NCBI GenBank assembly: GCA_905182535.1
Contig: CAJJBZ010000016.1
Coordinates: 62,001-126,000 of the forward strand
Source of the DNA: an uncultured Planktomarina sp.
Lineage (GTDB): Bacteria; Pseudomonadota; Alphaproteobacteria; Rhodobacterales; Rhodobacteraceae
DNA: 64,000 nt
Direction of reading: 5' to 3'
How positions within the stretch are numbered: position 1 is the stretch's first letter; every line of letters begins with the position of its first letter. Both the position numbers and the translations under genes were made by a program. The notes beneath the pieces are model-generated. The model did not search any database. It saw nothing but the letters and a program-made list of their open reading frames with translations, and had not been told where the DNA came from. Positions 16,965-25,993 of the stretch are shown here, in pieces.

Positions 16965-17423
16965 CTAGGCTTTGCTGCGCTGTTGTGCAAAAAAATCTAC
17001 CAAAAGCGTAGAACAGGCCTCGTCAGAAATACCACCAATCACTTCAGGCCGATGATGGCTTTGAGGATGAGTGAATACCCGCGCCCCATGGTCCGTGCCA
17101 CCTGATTTGGGATCAGCAGCTCCATAGATCACGCGCGCAACCCGCGCATGAACCAAAGCACCTGCGCAATGACTACAAGGTTCAAGGGTCACATACATTT
17201 TTCATCCTGCCAAACGTTCTTGCCCCAAAATCGCTGCAGCCTGCCTAATGGCCAATATCTCTGCATGTGCCGTCGGATCACAATCGCGGCGGGTACGATT
17301 GCCTGCTGCAGCTAAAACCTGACCTCGCGCATCGACAATCACCGCCCCCACGGGCACTTCACCTGCTAAGGCAGCCTGCTGCGCCTCATTTAAGGCTAAA
17401 TCCATTTGGCTGGTAAAACGCAT
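16965..17423 (-). CDS. tadA: tRNA-specific adenosine deaminase with an in-frame TGA
   Basis: Zinc enzyme that makes inosine at tRNA wobble position 34. The N-terminal half (from ATG 17423) carries GEVPVGAVIVD and the catalytic PTAHAEILAIRQ; the second half carries VTLEPCSHCAGALVHARV with the zinc cysteines, then VIYGAADPKSGG. Both halves are in the same frame and sum to the normal length of about 152 residues, but a TGA at 17202-17204 stands between LAG and KMYVTLEPC, where relatives commonly have a cysteine or similar residue. An ATG two codons after the TGA could allow reinitiation. It is divergent from rluB. A one-base error (TGC or TGT to TGA) is the simplest reading, because tadA is normally essential. 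Confidence 0.88.
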
Positions 17424-17468
17424 TCATCCCCGCTTGGCTTTGCATTAAACACAGTCTAAGCCCAGCGC

Positions 17469-18251
17469 ATGGCAGATGAAACACCAAAGGGCGACCGGAT
17501 CGCAAAAGTTTTAGCACGCGCCGGCGTAGCAAGTCGACGCGACTCAGAGAAACTGATCGAGGCAGGGCGAGTGAAAGTAAACGGGAAGAAGATTTTCAGC
17601 CCGGCTCTCAACGTGCATCCAAGCGACAAAATTGAATTTGACGGCGAGCCGATTGAGCCACCAGGTGAACCAAGGCTATGGCTGTATCACAAGCCGATCG
17701 GCTTAGTGACTAGTGCTCGCGATGAGAAAGGTCGAGAGACTGTATTTGACAGCTTGCCAGAGTCTTTGCCGCGAGTGGTATCAGTGGGGCGCTTGGACAT
17801 GAGCTCTGAGGGCTTATTACTTCTAACCAATGACGGCGGCTTGAAGCGCACGCTTGAGTTGCCCAGTACTGGCTGGACTAGACGCTACAGAGTTCGAATT
17901 AAAGGCTATCCGCAAGAAAACGCATTCGAACCCCTAACCCAAGGCATCACGGTTGAAGGAGAACGCTTTCAACCAATGACTGTCCAGATGGATCGTAAAA
18001 CTGGTGCCAATTTCTGGTTAACCATTGGCTTGAAAGAAGGAAAAAACCGTGAGATTCGTAGAGCTATGGAGTTTCTTGGCTTCACTGTGAACCGCTTAAT
18101 TCGTATCTCATATGGACCATTTCAGCTACGTGAATTGAAACCTGGTGAGGTTGAAGAAGTGAAGCGGCGCGTGTTGGCCGATCAGTTGGGTTGGTCAACC
18201 AAACCCAAGGTTTTGCCGCGTAAAGCCAAAACCTCAACCCGCAATAAGTAA
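17469..18251 (+). CDS. rluB: 23S rRNA pseudouridine synthase, RluB type
   Basis: A 260-residue RsuA-family pseudouridine synthase. The N-terminal S4 RNA-binding domain spans about residues 8-60 (GDRIAKVLARAGVASRRDSEKLI); the catalytic domain has the family motif VGRLDMSSEGLLLLTND, where the aspartate is the nucleophile, and the C-terminal GLKEGKNREIRRAMEFLG. A basic tail of Lys/Arg follows. RluB acts at position 2605 of 23S rRNA in E. coli; assignment between RluB, RluE and RsuA is by overall likeness only. It is followed by a perfect hairpin. Confidence 0.92.
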   Translation: MADETPKGDRIAKVLARAGVASRRDSEKLIEAGRVKVNGKKIFSPALNVHPSDKIEFDGEPIEPPGEPRLWLYHKPIGLVTSARDEKGRETVFDSLPESLPRVVSVGRLDMSSEGLLLLTNDGGLKRTLELPSTGWTRRYRVRIKGYPQENAFEPLTQGITVEGERFQPMTVQMDRKTGANFWLTIGLKEGKNREIRRAMEFLGFTVNRLIRISYGPFQLRELKPGEVEEVKRRVLADQLGWSTKPKVLPRKAKTSTRNK

Positions 18252-18282
18252 AGTAGTTCTGCGGCAATTACGCAGAACTACT
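18252..18282. terminator. Hairpin between convergent rluB and modC
   Basis: AGTAGTTCTGCG at 18252-18263 pairs perfectly with CGCAGAACTACT at 18271-18282 around a 7-base loop. There is no T tract, but it sits exactly between two convergent genes and probably acts as a bidirectional terminator or RNA end stabiliser. Confidence 0.65.
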
Positions 18283-18289
18283 CGCCTCA

Positions 18290-19357
18290 TCAGGAGCCAA
18301 TCCCAGCCGGATCAAACGCGCTTGCTTTGACGATGGCGAACACAGTTTGCCCCAGAGCCAATCCCATTTGCACTGCAGAATATTGCGTTACCCGGGCTAA
18401 AAAGAATGTCTCACCCACCTTAAATTGTACCATAACACCTGGGCCTTGACCGTGATGGAAATCGCTAATTACCCCCTGAAGAATATTTAAAGCTGATAGG
18501 CCATTTGGCATCTTATTTGCTAAAACAATATCTTGAGCAGCTATTCTAATGCGGACTTTATGCCCAATAGGTTGCACAAGCTCTGGCAATATCAGCCGGC
18601 CACCAGCAAAGCTCATGACCGCAAGCCCAGTGGTGGGATCGGGAGACTCTACACACCCTAAAATTACTGTGCCGGCCGCGCGTATGCCCAAAAATGGCAC
18701 AGCCGCAGGGTCGGTCAAAACCTCAGATACAGGGCCCGACAAAACGCTCTTACCTGCCCGCATCAAAACAATATGATCAGCCAATCGCGCCATTTCAGTT
18801 GCATCGTGTGTGACATATAGGATTGGGATTTTTGTCTGGTCACGTAAGCGTTCTAGGTAGGGCAATATGCGCTGCTTCAACTCCTGATCGAGAGCAGACA
18901 AGGGCTCATCCAAACAAAGGCATTTGGGCGCACTCAACAATGCACGACCCAAGGCAACTCGTTGGGCCTCACCACCCGATAGCGCCACGGGATAGCGTTG
19001 TAACAGGGCACGCAGTTCTAACAAATCCGTGACATCGTCAAAGCTTTGCCCCGATACTAATCGCCCCATCTTCTGCGCAAATTTGAGGTTCCCCAAAACC
19101 GTCAAATGTGGCAATAAACGTGGTTCTTGAAAGACATAGCCCACCGCTCGCCGGTGTGGCGCCACACCTGCCATATCAACATGATCAATGGAGATATGGC
19201 CGTGATCCACAAGGTCTAAGCCTGCCACAGCTCGCAATAGAGTAGTTTTACCACTACCAGAGGGACCAAAAATAACGCTCACACCAGCTGGTGCATTAAA
19301 TTTTACATCGAGCAAAAAACCACGGCGTCGCATTTGGATGTCCAGTGTTACAGTCAT
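18290..19357 (-). CDS. modC: Molybdate ABC transporter ATP-binding protein
   Basis: A 355-residue cytoplasmic ATPase of the ModABC molybdate importer. Walker A is [11 protein letters not shown] at about residues 31-41, then VFQEPRLLPH, signature LSGGEAQR, Walker B CLCLDEPLSALD and the switch VTHDATE. The C-terminal domain, about residues 290-350, is the TOBE/MOP oxyanion-binding fold expected of ModC (VRIRIAAQDIVLA, SALNILQG). Its start overlaps the modB stop by four bases. Last gene of modABC. Molybdate would supply molybdopterin enzymes such as a xanthine dehydrogenase, which fits the purine-degradation genes in the window, though that link is inference. Confidence 0.95.
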   Translation of the reverse strand: MTVTLDIQMRRRGFLLDVKFNAPAGVSVIFGPSGSGKTTLLRAVAGLDLVDHGHISIDHVDMAGVAPHRRAVGYVFQEPRLLPHLTVLGNLKFAQKMGRLVSGQSFDDVTDLLELRALLQRYPVALSGGEAQRVALGRALLSAPKCLCLDEPLSALDQELKQRILPYLERLRDQTKIPILYVTHDATEMARLADHIVLMRAGKSVLSGPVSEVLTDPAAVPFLGIRAAGTVILGCVESPDPTTGLAVMSFAGGRLILPELVQPIGHKVRIRIAAQDIVLANKMPNGLSALNILQGVISDFHHGQGPGVMVQFKVGETFFLARVTQYSAVQMGLALGQTVFAIVKASAFDPAGIGS

Positions 19358-20040
19358 CGGCGCACCATCCTTCGAGCTAATATCTCAGACAACAGCAATG
19401 CACCGAAGGACAGCAAGATAGAAAAACCAATCATACGTGCCACTGCGACCTCTTGGCCTGGGACCTGCAATAAGGCATAAATTGCCGAGGCGATGGTTTG
19501 GGTTTCACCAGGAATATTCGATACGAAGGTAATCGTTGCACCAAATTCACCCAACGCTTTGGCAAATCCAACAACAGCACCAGCCAATATCCCTGGAAAA
19601 ATTAGTGGAAGGATAACAAATACAAATAACTTTACAGGGGAAGCACCTAATGTTCTGGCAGCCTCTTCCAGTTTTGGGTCAAGTGACTCTATACTCAGGC
19701 GGATAGCACGCACTATCAACGGAAATGCCATCACAGCTGCTGCCAGTGCTGCACCTGCAGAGGTAAATGCCAATTGCAGGCCAAATATTTCAAGTACAGG
19801 CCCAAATACACCGTGACGTCCAAAGGCGAGCAACAAAAGATACCCAGTGACGACAGGTGGCAGCACCAATGGTAGATGCACCAATGCGTTGAGTAGGCTA
19901 TGCCCCCAAAATCGGCAGCGGGCCAAGACGTAGGCTACAGCCGTTGCGACCGGTAGGCTCACAAGAACAGAGACCCCAGCCACCCAAAGCGACAGCGTGA
20001 GCGCTTGAAATTCAACCGGGCTGAGACTGAGCCAACTCAT
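19354..20040 (-). CDS. modB: Molybdate ABC transporter permease
   Basis: A 228-residue integral membrane protein with about five or six helices. It begins WLSLSPVEFQALTLSLWVAG as ModB proteins do, has HLPLVLPPVVTGYLLL near residue 55, and contains the permease coupling (EAA) loop EEAARTLGASPVKLFVFVILP that contacts ModC. Start and stop overlap its neighbours by four bases each, so modA, modB and modC are translationally coupled. Confidence 0.95.
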   Translation of the reverse strand: MSWLSLSPVEFQALTLSLWVAGVSVLVSLPVATAVAYVLARCRFWGHSLLNALVHLPLVLPPVVTGYLLLLAFGRHGVFGPVLEIFGLQLAFTSAGAALAAAVMAFPLIVRAIRLSIESLDPKLEEAARTLGASPVKLFVFVILPLIFPGILAGAVVGFAKALGEFGATITFVSNIPGETQTIASAIYALLQVPGQEVAVARMIGFSILLSFGALLLSEILARRMVRR

Positions 20041-20762
20041 GGCGGCAAAAACCCATAACTCATAAATACGGCCTGCGCTTGCTTCTTGGTTAGATAATCC
20101 ACGAACTCTGCCCCCCGAGGCGATATGGAAGCGGCCTGATAAGTCACAGGATCATGCACCTTCAAAGGAATTTCAGCAACGGCAAACACCCCTGGCGCAA
20201 TTGCCACATCACTGGCATATAAAATCCCCAAGTCAACTTCTCCCCGCAATACAGAGATCAAACTACTGCGCGCATTATCCTGCTGCGCCAAATGTGGGGT
20301 TAGCGCTGTCAGAAAGCCCATGTTTTGCAATGACTGAGCCGCATAAAGCCCTAAAGGTACCGAAGAGATCAAAGGTACAGCTAACCGCCCACCAGCCAAA
20401 CGCCCAAGAATGTCCGGCAGTTCAAGCGACAAAGGTCCAGGTACGGCCGAGGCAAAAACCAATCTATTAGACGCAATATTCTGAGCAGAATTCTGGAGAA
20501 CGCCCACTTGCTCCAAATAATGCATCCACCCAAGGTTGGCAGATACGAAAACATCCGCCGGCGCGCCATGCTCAATTTGTAAAGCCAAAATGCTGGATGC
20601 GGCATAAGACAAACGCGGCGCCTGCCCTGTTTGCGCAGCGAAATTTGCCGCGATTTCATCAATTGCAGATTTCAAACTGGCTGCAGCGTAAACATCCAAC
20701 GTTTGCGCCGAGCACGTGCTCGTGCTGGCCAACACCAGCCCCACTATAAAAAGCCTAAACAT
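20037..20762 (-). CDS. modA: Molybdate ABC transporter substrate-binding protein
   Basis: A 241-residue periplasmic protein. The signal peptide MFRLFIVGLVLASTSTCSAQ precedes LDVYAAASLKSAIDEIAANF, the ModA hallmark with the anion-binding alanine/serine loop, then LSYAASSILALQIEHGAPADVFVSAN. The frame opens with TTG at 20801, but ATG 20762 starts exactly at a normal signal peptide, so I prefer it. First gene of modABC, divergent from the Nudix gene. I looked for a ModE/MopA-type palindrome in the spacer and saw none that is convincing. Confidence 0.94.
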   Translation of the reverse strand: MFRLFIVGLVLASTSTCSAQTLDVYAAASLKSAIDEIAANFAAQTGQAPRLSYAASSILALQIEHGAPADVFVSANLGWMHYLEQVGVLQNSAQNIASNRLVFASAVPGPLSLELPDILGRLAGGRLAVPLISSVPLGLYAAQSLQNMGFLTALTPHLAQQDNARSSLISVLRGEVDLGILYASDVAIAPGVFAVAEIPLKVHDPVTYQAASISPRGAEFVDYLTKKQAQAVFMSYGFLPP

Positions 20763-20876
20763 GCGCGTTAGACTTCGAGAAATATCACTAGATTGAATCA
20801 ATTATTCAGTGCTTTTTTGTATTTTCATTTCTTGTATGATATAAACAGTCAATAACAATGAAAACAACACCGCACG

Positions 20877-21338
20877 ATGAGCAGCTCTAACCCAACTCAA
20901 CTCCCGCTTTCGATTGAACCGAAGCAGAAACGCCATGCACGCTCTCAATTTGGGGCCCTGTGCTATCGGGTAAATGATGGCAAAATTCGAATCCTTTTAA
21001 TCACGTCACGCCGTACTAAGCGCTGGATCCTGCCTAAAGGCTGGCCAGAAAACAATATGACGCCTGGCGAGAGTGCAGCCAATGAGGCTTTGGAAGAAGC
21101 AGGCGTGACCGGAAAGCTAAAAGAAAGGCCACTGGGGGTTTATTGCTATGAAAAAATAGTAGAAGGTAGCGAAAGCTATCCCTGTATCGTGACTATCTAC
21201 GCATTGAAGGTGAAAAACATTTTGGAAGATTACTCAGAGAAATCTGAGAGGCAGCGCAAGTGGTTTAGCCGCAAAGAGGCGGCAAAGCAGGTACTTGAGC
21301 CAGATTTGGCACGATTGCTAAAGTCCTTTGACCCATAG
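20877..21338 (+). CDS. Nudix hydrolase
   Basis: A 153-residue cytoplasmic hydrolase of nucleoside-diphosphate-linked compounds. The Nudix helix is WILPKGWPENNMTPGESA followed by ANEALEEAGV; the metal-binding glutamates EE are present, while the arginine of the strict REUxEE consensus is replaced (NEALEE). This KGWP form is common in alphaproteobacteria and resembles diphosphoinositol/diadenosine polyphosphate hydrolases. The substrate is unknown. It is probably transcribed with DUF1178 and lysC downstream, though gaps are near 90 bases. Confidence 0.88.
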   Translation: MSSSNPTQLPLSIEPKQKRHARSQFGALCYRVNDGKIRILLITSRRTKRWILPKGWPENNMTPGESAANEALEEAGVTGKLKERPLGVYCYEKIVEGSESYPCIVTIYALKVKNILEDYSEKSERQRKWFSRKEAAKQVLEPDLARLLKSFDP

Positions 21339-21429
21339 CCAAGAAAGTAAAGCTCACACATACACGTAGGCTCTTGTTTTACAGTTGGTAAACGCCCTAA
21401 GACACTAATAACAAATAGGAGCCTGCGGG

Positions 21430-21858
21430 ATGATCCGCTTTTCGCTTAAATGCGATCAAGATCACACCTTCGAAAGCTGGTTTCAATCTTCTGAGGCCTA
21501 TGAGAAATTGGCAGCAGCAGACCTGCTCAACTGTGTGGAATGTGGCGATAGCCAGATAGTAAAATCACTGATGAGTCCAAAGATAGGTATAAGTACAGGT
21601 CACGCCGAAACTGATACTCCATTGACCGCCCCAACTAGCGATGTGGAAAAAACACTAGCTAAGCTGAAGAATGAAATCGAGAAAAACTCTGATTATGTGG
21701 GATTAAACTTCGCCACCGAAGCCCGCGCAATGCATGACGGCGAACAACCAGCGCGCTCTATCTATGGCGAGGCAAAGCCTGAAGAAGCAAAAGCGCTCAT
21801 TGAAGACGGAATTCGCGTCGCCCCTCTGCCTTTCATGCCGAAGCGTCAAACCAATTAA
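21430..21858 (+). CDS. DUF1178 family protein
   Basis: A 142-residue conserved protein of unknown function, widespread in alpha- and betaproteobacteria. It starts MIRFSLKCDQDHTFESWF, has a likely zinc ribbon (KCDQDH and later NCVECG), and ends with the family-type tail EEAKALIEDGIRVAPLPF. Small, soluble, no signal peptide. GGAG precedes the start. Nothing around it points to a role; it stands between a Nudix hydrolase and lysC. Confidence 0.88.
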   Translation: MIRFSLKCDQDHTFESWFQSSEAYEKLAAADLLNCVECGDSQIVKSLMSPKIGISTGHAETDTPLTAPTSDVEKTLAKLKNEIEKNSDYVGLNFATEARAMHDGEQPARSIYGEAKPEEAKALIEDGIRVAPLPFMPKRQTN

Positions 21859-21944
21859 TTGCACATAGATAGCCCCCTGAACCCTTGCTCTTAGCCCCCC
21901 AAAAGCCTAATAAATAGCTGTAACTGCAGAAAGTTGGACTTATC

Positions 21945-23183
21945 ATGCCTCGTTTGGTGATGAAATTTGGCGGTACATCCGTTGCTAATCTAGACCGCAT
22001 CCAAAACGCTGCCGAACGCGTTCAAAGGGAAGTGGCCAAGGGCTATGATGTGATCGTGATCGTCTCGGCAATGTCGGGGAAAACCAACGAAATGGTGGGA
22101 TGGGTCAATGAAACCTCTGCCCTTTACGATGCATGCGAATATGATGCCGTTGTGTCCTCTGGCGAAAACGTCACCGCTGGGCTGATGGCCTTGACTTTAC
22201 AAGAGATGAACATTTCAGCGCGCAGCTGGCAGGGTTGGCAAGTGCCAGTACAAACCACTAATTCCCATTCCAACGCGCGTATTGAGAAGATACCAACTGC
22301 AAACTTAGATGCAGAGTTTGGTACTGGTATGCGTGTGGCTGTTGTAGCAGGCTTTCAGGGAACAAGCCCCGATGGTCGCATCACCACCCTGGGCCGCGGT
22401 GGATCAGATACTACGGCGGTGGCCTTTGCAGCCGCATTTTCAGCTGAACGCTGTGATATTTATACAGATGTAGACGGGGTCTACACCACAGACCCTCGAA
22501 TCTCAGACAAAGCGCGTAAGCTCGACAAAATAGCCTTTGAAGAAATGCTAGAGCTGGCCTCGCTTGGAGCTAAAGTATTGCAAACCCGCTCGGTAGAATT
22601 GGCCATGCGGTTTAACGTGCGCCTGCGAGTGCTCAGTTCATTCGAAGACCCATCAGACACAGCAGGCACATTAGTATGTGCCGAGGAGGAAATAATGGAA
22701 TCAAATGTTGTTGCAGGAGTGGCTTATAGCCGTGACGAAGCCAAAATGACTCTCATTTCTGTGGCCGACAGGCCCGGCATCGCCGCTGCAATCTTTGGCC
22801 CTCTTTCAGAGGCAGGCGTTAACGTAGACATGATCGTTCAAAATATTAGCGAAGATGGCCGGACAGACATGACTTTCTCTTGCCCTACGGACCAAGTTCT
22901 GCGTGCCGAGAAAGTTATGCAAACAGCCAAGGATGCCGGTACGATTAACTACCATGACCTGGTGGCTGATGAAGCTGTGGCAAAAGTCTCCGTAGTCGGT
23001 ATAGGCATGCGTAGCCACGCTGGTGTGGCCGCCAAAATGTTTCAGGCCCTGCACACAGAGGGTATCAACATTAAGGTAATTACAACTTCCGAGATTAAGA
23101 TTTCTGTCCTCATTGAACGGAAATATATGGAATTGGCAGTCCAGACACTGCATGATGCTTTTGAATTGGAAAAAGCAGCCTAG
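21945..23183 (+). CDS. lysC: Aspartate kinase
   Basis: A 412-residue cytoplasmic enzyme making aspartyl phosphate, first step to lysine, threonine and methionine. The kinase domain shows KFGGTSVAN at residues 6-14, SGENVTAGLMA, TLGRGGSDTTAVAFA and FTDVDGVYTTDPR-type nucleotide loop (IYTDVDGVYTTDP). Two ACT domains follow (VADRPGIAAAIFGPL and VVGIGMRSHAGVAAKMF), the usual feedback site for lysine and threonine. Length is typical of the single-polypeptide class. The stop is 14 bases before ptsP. The threonine synthase gene lies 9 kb away. Confidence 0.96.
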   Translation: MPRLVMKFGGTSVANLDRIQNAAERVQREVAKGYDVIVIVSAMSGKTNEMVGWVNETSALYDACEYDAVVSSGENVTAGLMALTLQEMNISARSWQGWQVPVQTTNSHSNARIEKIPTANLDAEFGTGMRVAVVAGFQGTSPDGRITTLGRGGSDTTAVAFAAAFSAERCDIYTDVDGVYTTDPRISDKARKLDKIAFEEMLELASLGAKVLQTRSVELAMRFNVRLRVLSSFEDPSDTAGTLVCAEEEIMESNVVAGVAYSRDEAKMTLISVADRPGIAAAIFGPLSEAGVNVDMIVQNISEDGRTDMTFSCPTDQVLRAEKVMQTAKDAGTINYHDLVADEAVAKVSVVGIGMRSHAGVAAKMFQALHTEGINIKVITTSEIKISVLIERKYMELAVQTLHDAFELEKAA

Positions 23184-23197
23184 GGGTACCGTATTAT

Positions 23198-25441
23198 ATG
23201 GCCCAAACCTCAGAGAGTGAAAGTCGCAAGCTTCTTGGAGCACTGCGCGATGCAATGGCTGAAGACTCGGCAGGGCAAGCGCGACTCGACAAGATAGTGC
23301 AGCTCACCGCAGGGTCTATGCGTTCTCAGGTGTGTTCGATCTACCTGTTCCGCGATAGTGAAACTCTTGAGCTTTGTGCCACTGAAGGGCTAAACGCCGA
23401 AGCGGTTCACCAAACTCGAATGCGCATTGGCGAGGGGCTTGTTGGCCGTGTGGCCCGCTTTAGCAGTATAATCAATACTGCCGATGCCCCCTCAGCCAAA
23501 GGGTTTCGCTTCATGCCCGAAACAGGCGAGGAAATATATTCCTCTTTTCTCGGAGTACCAATCCAAAGACTTGGCGACTCGCTTGGGGTATTGGTGGTGC
23601 AATCCAAAGAAGCCCGCGAATTTTCAGCTGATGAAATCTATGCGCTTGAAGTAGTTGCGATGGTTTTGGCCGAAATGACAGAGCTTGGTGCTTTTGTGGG
23701 TGACGGTGATGCCTTATCTGCGCGCCATCAAAAGCCAGTTACATTTCAAGGGTTAAGCTGCCAAGAAGGCGTCACCGAAGGCGTCGTGTATCTGCATGAA
23801 CCGCGGGTTGTCGTCACTAATCCGATCGCTGACGATCCCGAGGTTGAAAGTAATCGTCTGGAAGACGCTCTGGATCGCTTGCGGGTTTCAGTAGATCAGA
23901 TGCTAGCAGATGCCCGTAATGGCGATGCGGAGCAACTAGAAGTTTTGGAAGCCTACCGTCTCTTTGCCCACTCCAAAGGCTGGCGCCGTCGAATGGAAGA
24001 AGACATCCAGCGGGGTCTATCAGCCGAAGCGGCAGTCGAAAAAGAACAATCCACTGCGAGAACCCGCATCGGACAATCCAAAGACGCTTACCTAAGGGAA
24101 CGCTTGCATGATTTGGATGATCTATCAAACCGGCTTTTACGAATATTAACCGGGCAAGGTAGCGATACTGGCGCAGAAATACCTCATAATCCTATTTTGG
24201 TGGCACGTAATATTGGCCCCGGAGAACTATTGGATTATGGCCGCAACCTACGTGGTATTGTACTGGAAGAGGGCTCTGTTGGCTCGCATGCAGCGATAGT
24301 GGCTCGTGCCTTGGCGATACCCTTAGTCGTTCATACCAAAGGAATCATTACAGAGGCCCTGAACGGCGATGCTGTCATGTTAGATGGCGATCAAGGCACT
24401 GTGCACCTGCGCCCTGATGAGGGCGTGCAAAGGGCTGTTCAAGATAAAATTGCTATGATGCGCCAAGCGGCTGATCGCTATGTCACGCTGCGCGATAAGT
24501 CTGCTCAAGCCAAATGCGGCACGGTAGTAGAACTTTTGATGAATGCAGGGCTTATGGCTGATCTGCCGTCATTGCCAAACTCGGGCGCTGAAGGTGTCGG
24601 CCTGTTTCGTACCGAACTGCAATTTTTATCACAGAACTATATGCCAAAAAGGGCTGAACTGGTAGCACAATATACTCGGGTAATGGAAGCGGCTGAGGGT
24701 CGTAAGGTTGTGTTTCGCACACTTGATATTGGTTCAGACAAAGTGCTGCCATATATGGTTCCACAGGATGAACCAAATCCAGCTATGGGCTGGCGCGCCA
24801 TTAGAGTTGGACTGGATAAACCAGGTATTTTGCGAATGCAGCTTCAGGCTCTATTGCGCGCAACTTCTGGGCGTGAACTGTCAGTAATGTTCCCCTTTGT
24901 CGCCCAATATGATGAATTCCAAGGTGCCAAGGCTGAATTAGAGCGCGCAAAGACACGCGAGACAAAGTTAGGACACACATTACCCACGAATATCAATGTG
25001 GGTGCTATGTTAGAAACTCCATCTTTAGCTTTCGCACCCAATCAATTTTTTGAGGAAGTAGATTTTCTATCAATCGGTGGGAATGATCTCAAGCAATTCT
25101 TTTTTGCTGCCGACCGCGAAAATGAGCGGGTACGCAAACGCTACGACACACTCAATACCAGTTTTCTGAATTTTCTAGAGCAGATTGTTGGCAGAGCACG
25201 TATGAGTAACACTCAACTGTCTTTTTGTGGTGAGGATGCGGGCAGACCGTTAGAAGCGGCTTGCTTCGCAGCCTTAGGCATACATACCCTGTCAATGCGT
25301 CCTGCCTCTATTGGTCCTGTCAAACATTTGATCCGGTGCATTGATCTCAATGAACTAAAGTTGGTAATTGATAAGGCTAGAGACGAGGGGCACCAATCCG
25401 TGCGCAGCTCAGTAGTTGAATGGGTTCGGCTTAATAGTTAG
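23198..25441 (+). CDS. ptsP: Phosphoenolpyruvate-protein phosphotransferase PtsP (EI-Ntr)
   Basis: A 747-residue enzyme I of the nitrogen PTS, a regulatory phosphorelay. Domains in order: GAF at about residues 20-165 (VCSIYLFRDSETLELCATEG), the helical HPr-binding region, the phosphohistidine domain with GSVGSHAAIVARALAIP holding the active histidine, and the TIM-barrel PEP-binding domain with TELQFLSQ, FRTLDIGSDK and FSIGGNDL-type motif (LSIGGNDLKQFFF) plus the cysteine near CGEDAGRP. In Rhodobacterales lysC-ptsP is a usual pair. The stop overlaps the tail of the convergent GNAT gene. Confidence 0.95.
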   Translation: MAQTSESESRKLLGALRDAMAEDSAGQARLDKIVQLTAGSMRSQVCSIYLFRDSETLELCATEGLNAEAVHQTRMRIGEGLVGRVARFSSIINTADAPSAKGFRFMPETGEEIYSSFLGVPIQRLGDSLGVLVVQSKEAREFSADEIYALEVVAMVLAEMTELGAFVGDGDALSARHQKPVTFQGLSCQEGVTEGVVYLHEPRVVVTNPIADDPEVESNRLEDALDRLRVSVDQMLADARNGDAEQLEVLEAYRLFAHSKGWRRRMEEDIQRGLSAEAAVEKEQSTARTRIGQSKDAYLRERLHDLDDLSNRLLRILTGQGSDTGAEIPHNPILVARNIGPGELLDYGRNLRGIVLEEGSVGSHAAIVARALAIPLVVHTKGIITEALNGDAVMLDGDQGTVHLRPDEGVQRAVQDKIAMMRQAADRYVTLRDKSAQAKCGTVVELLMNAGLMADLPSLPNSGAEGVGLFRTELQFLSQNYMPKRAELVAQYTRVMEAAEGRKVVFRTLDIGSDKVLPYMVPQDEPNPAMGWRAIRVGLDKPGILRMQLQALLRATSGRELSVMFPFVAQYDEFQGAKAELERAKTRETKLGHTLPTNINVGAMLETPSLAFAPNQFFEEVDFLSIGGNDLKQFFFAADRENERVRKRYDTLNTSFLNFLEQIVGRARMSNTQLSFCGEDAGRPLEAACFAALGIHTLSMRPASIGPVKHLIRCIDLNELKLVIDKARDEGHQSVRSSVVEWVRLNS

Positions 25442-25920
25442 CTAGCCTGCACATCGCCGGTGACCCCCTCCCAAGCACCACGCTGAAGCTCCAACCCTAA
25501 GACGCGAAAGGGATTGGTCGGCGGCGGCATGTGAACGCCAGACAAAAAACTAAAACCAAAACGTTTATAGTAAGGTTGATCACCTACTAGCATAACTCGG
25601 CTAAACCCTAAATCTGGTGCCACTGAAAGACTTTCATGGATCAAATGTGCGCCCAGCCCCTCACCCTGCCGTGTAGGATGGACCGCAATGGGTCCAAGCA
25701 ATAAAGCAGGCGCTACCCCAACTAAAATGGGCCAATAGCGGATTGCACCAGCCAATATTCCATCTGAATCACGAGCTACGTAAGAAAGCGAACTTAACGG
25801 CGCAACACCGTCGCGAAGACGATACGAGGACAAAGCTTCTCGGCCGGGCGCAAAGCACAGATCATAAAGCGCTTCAACTTCCCACCAATCATCTTCTGTC
25901 TCGCGGTTTAAATGAAACAC
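25438..25920 (-). CDS. GNAT family N-acetyltransferase
   Basis: About 160 residues of the GCN5-related acetyltransferase fold. The acetyl-CoA loop is HPTRQGEGLGAHLIHESL, following LLGPIAVHP, and the region RVMLVGDQPYYKRFGF is typical of YhbS-type predicted acyltransferases. An ATG lies at 25977, but the GTG at 25920 has AGAAGGA seven bases upstream and leaves room for a divergent promoter, so I choose it. The stop overlaps ptsP tail to tail. Substrate unknown. Confidence 0.85.
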   Translation of the reverse strand: MFHLNRETEDDWWEVEALYDLCFAPGREALSSYRLRDGVAPLSSLSYVARDSDGILAGAIRYWPILVGVAPALLLGPIAVHPTRQGEGLGAHLIHESLSVAPDLGFSRVMLVGDQPYYKRFGFSFLSGVHMPPPTNPFRVLGLELQRGAWEGVTGDVQAS

Positions 25921-25993
25921 CGCACTGTCCTTCTTTCCTTTTGCAACTGCCCTAGCACGCAGGTAACATCTGCGCAAACAAAGAGGAGAGCAG

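Noticed and set aside
16965-17423. Selenocysteine insertion at the tadA TGA
   Set aside because: No convincing hairpin follows the TGA, no sel genes are in the window, and TadA is not a known selenoprotein.
20763-20876. ModE or MopA box upstream of modA
   Set aside because: The spacer is AT-rich, but I saw no clear inverted repeat of the known type.
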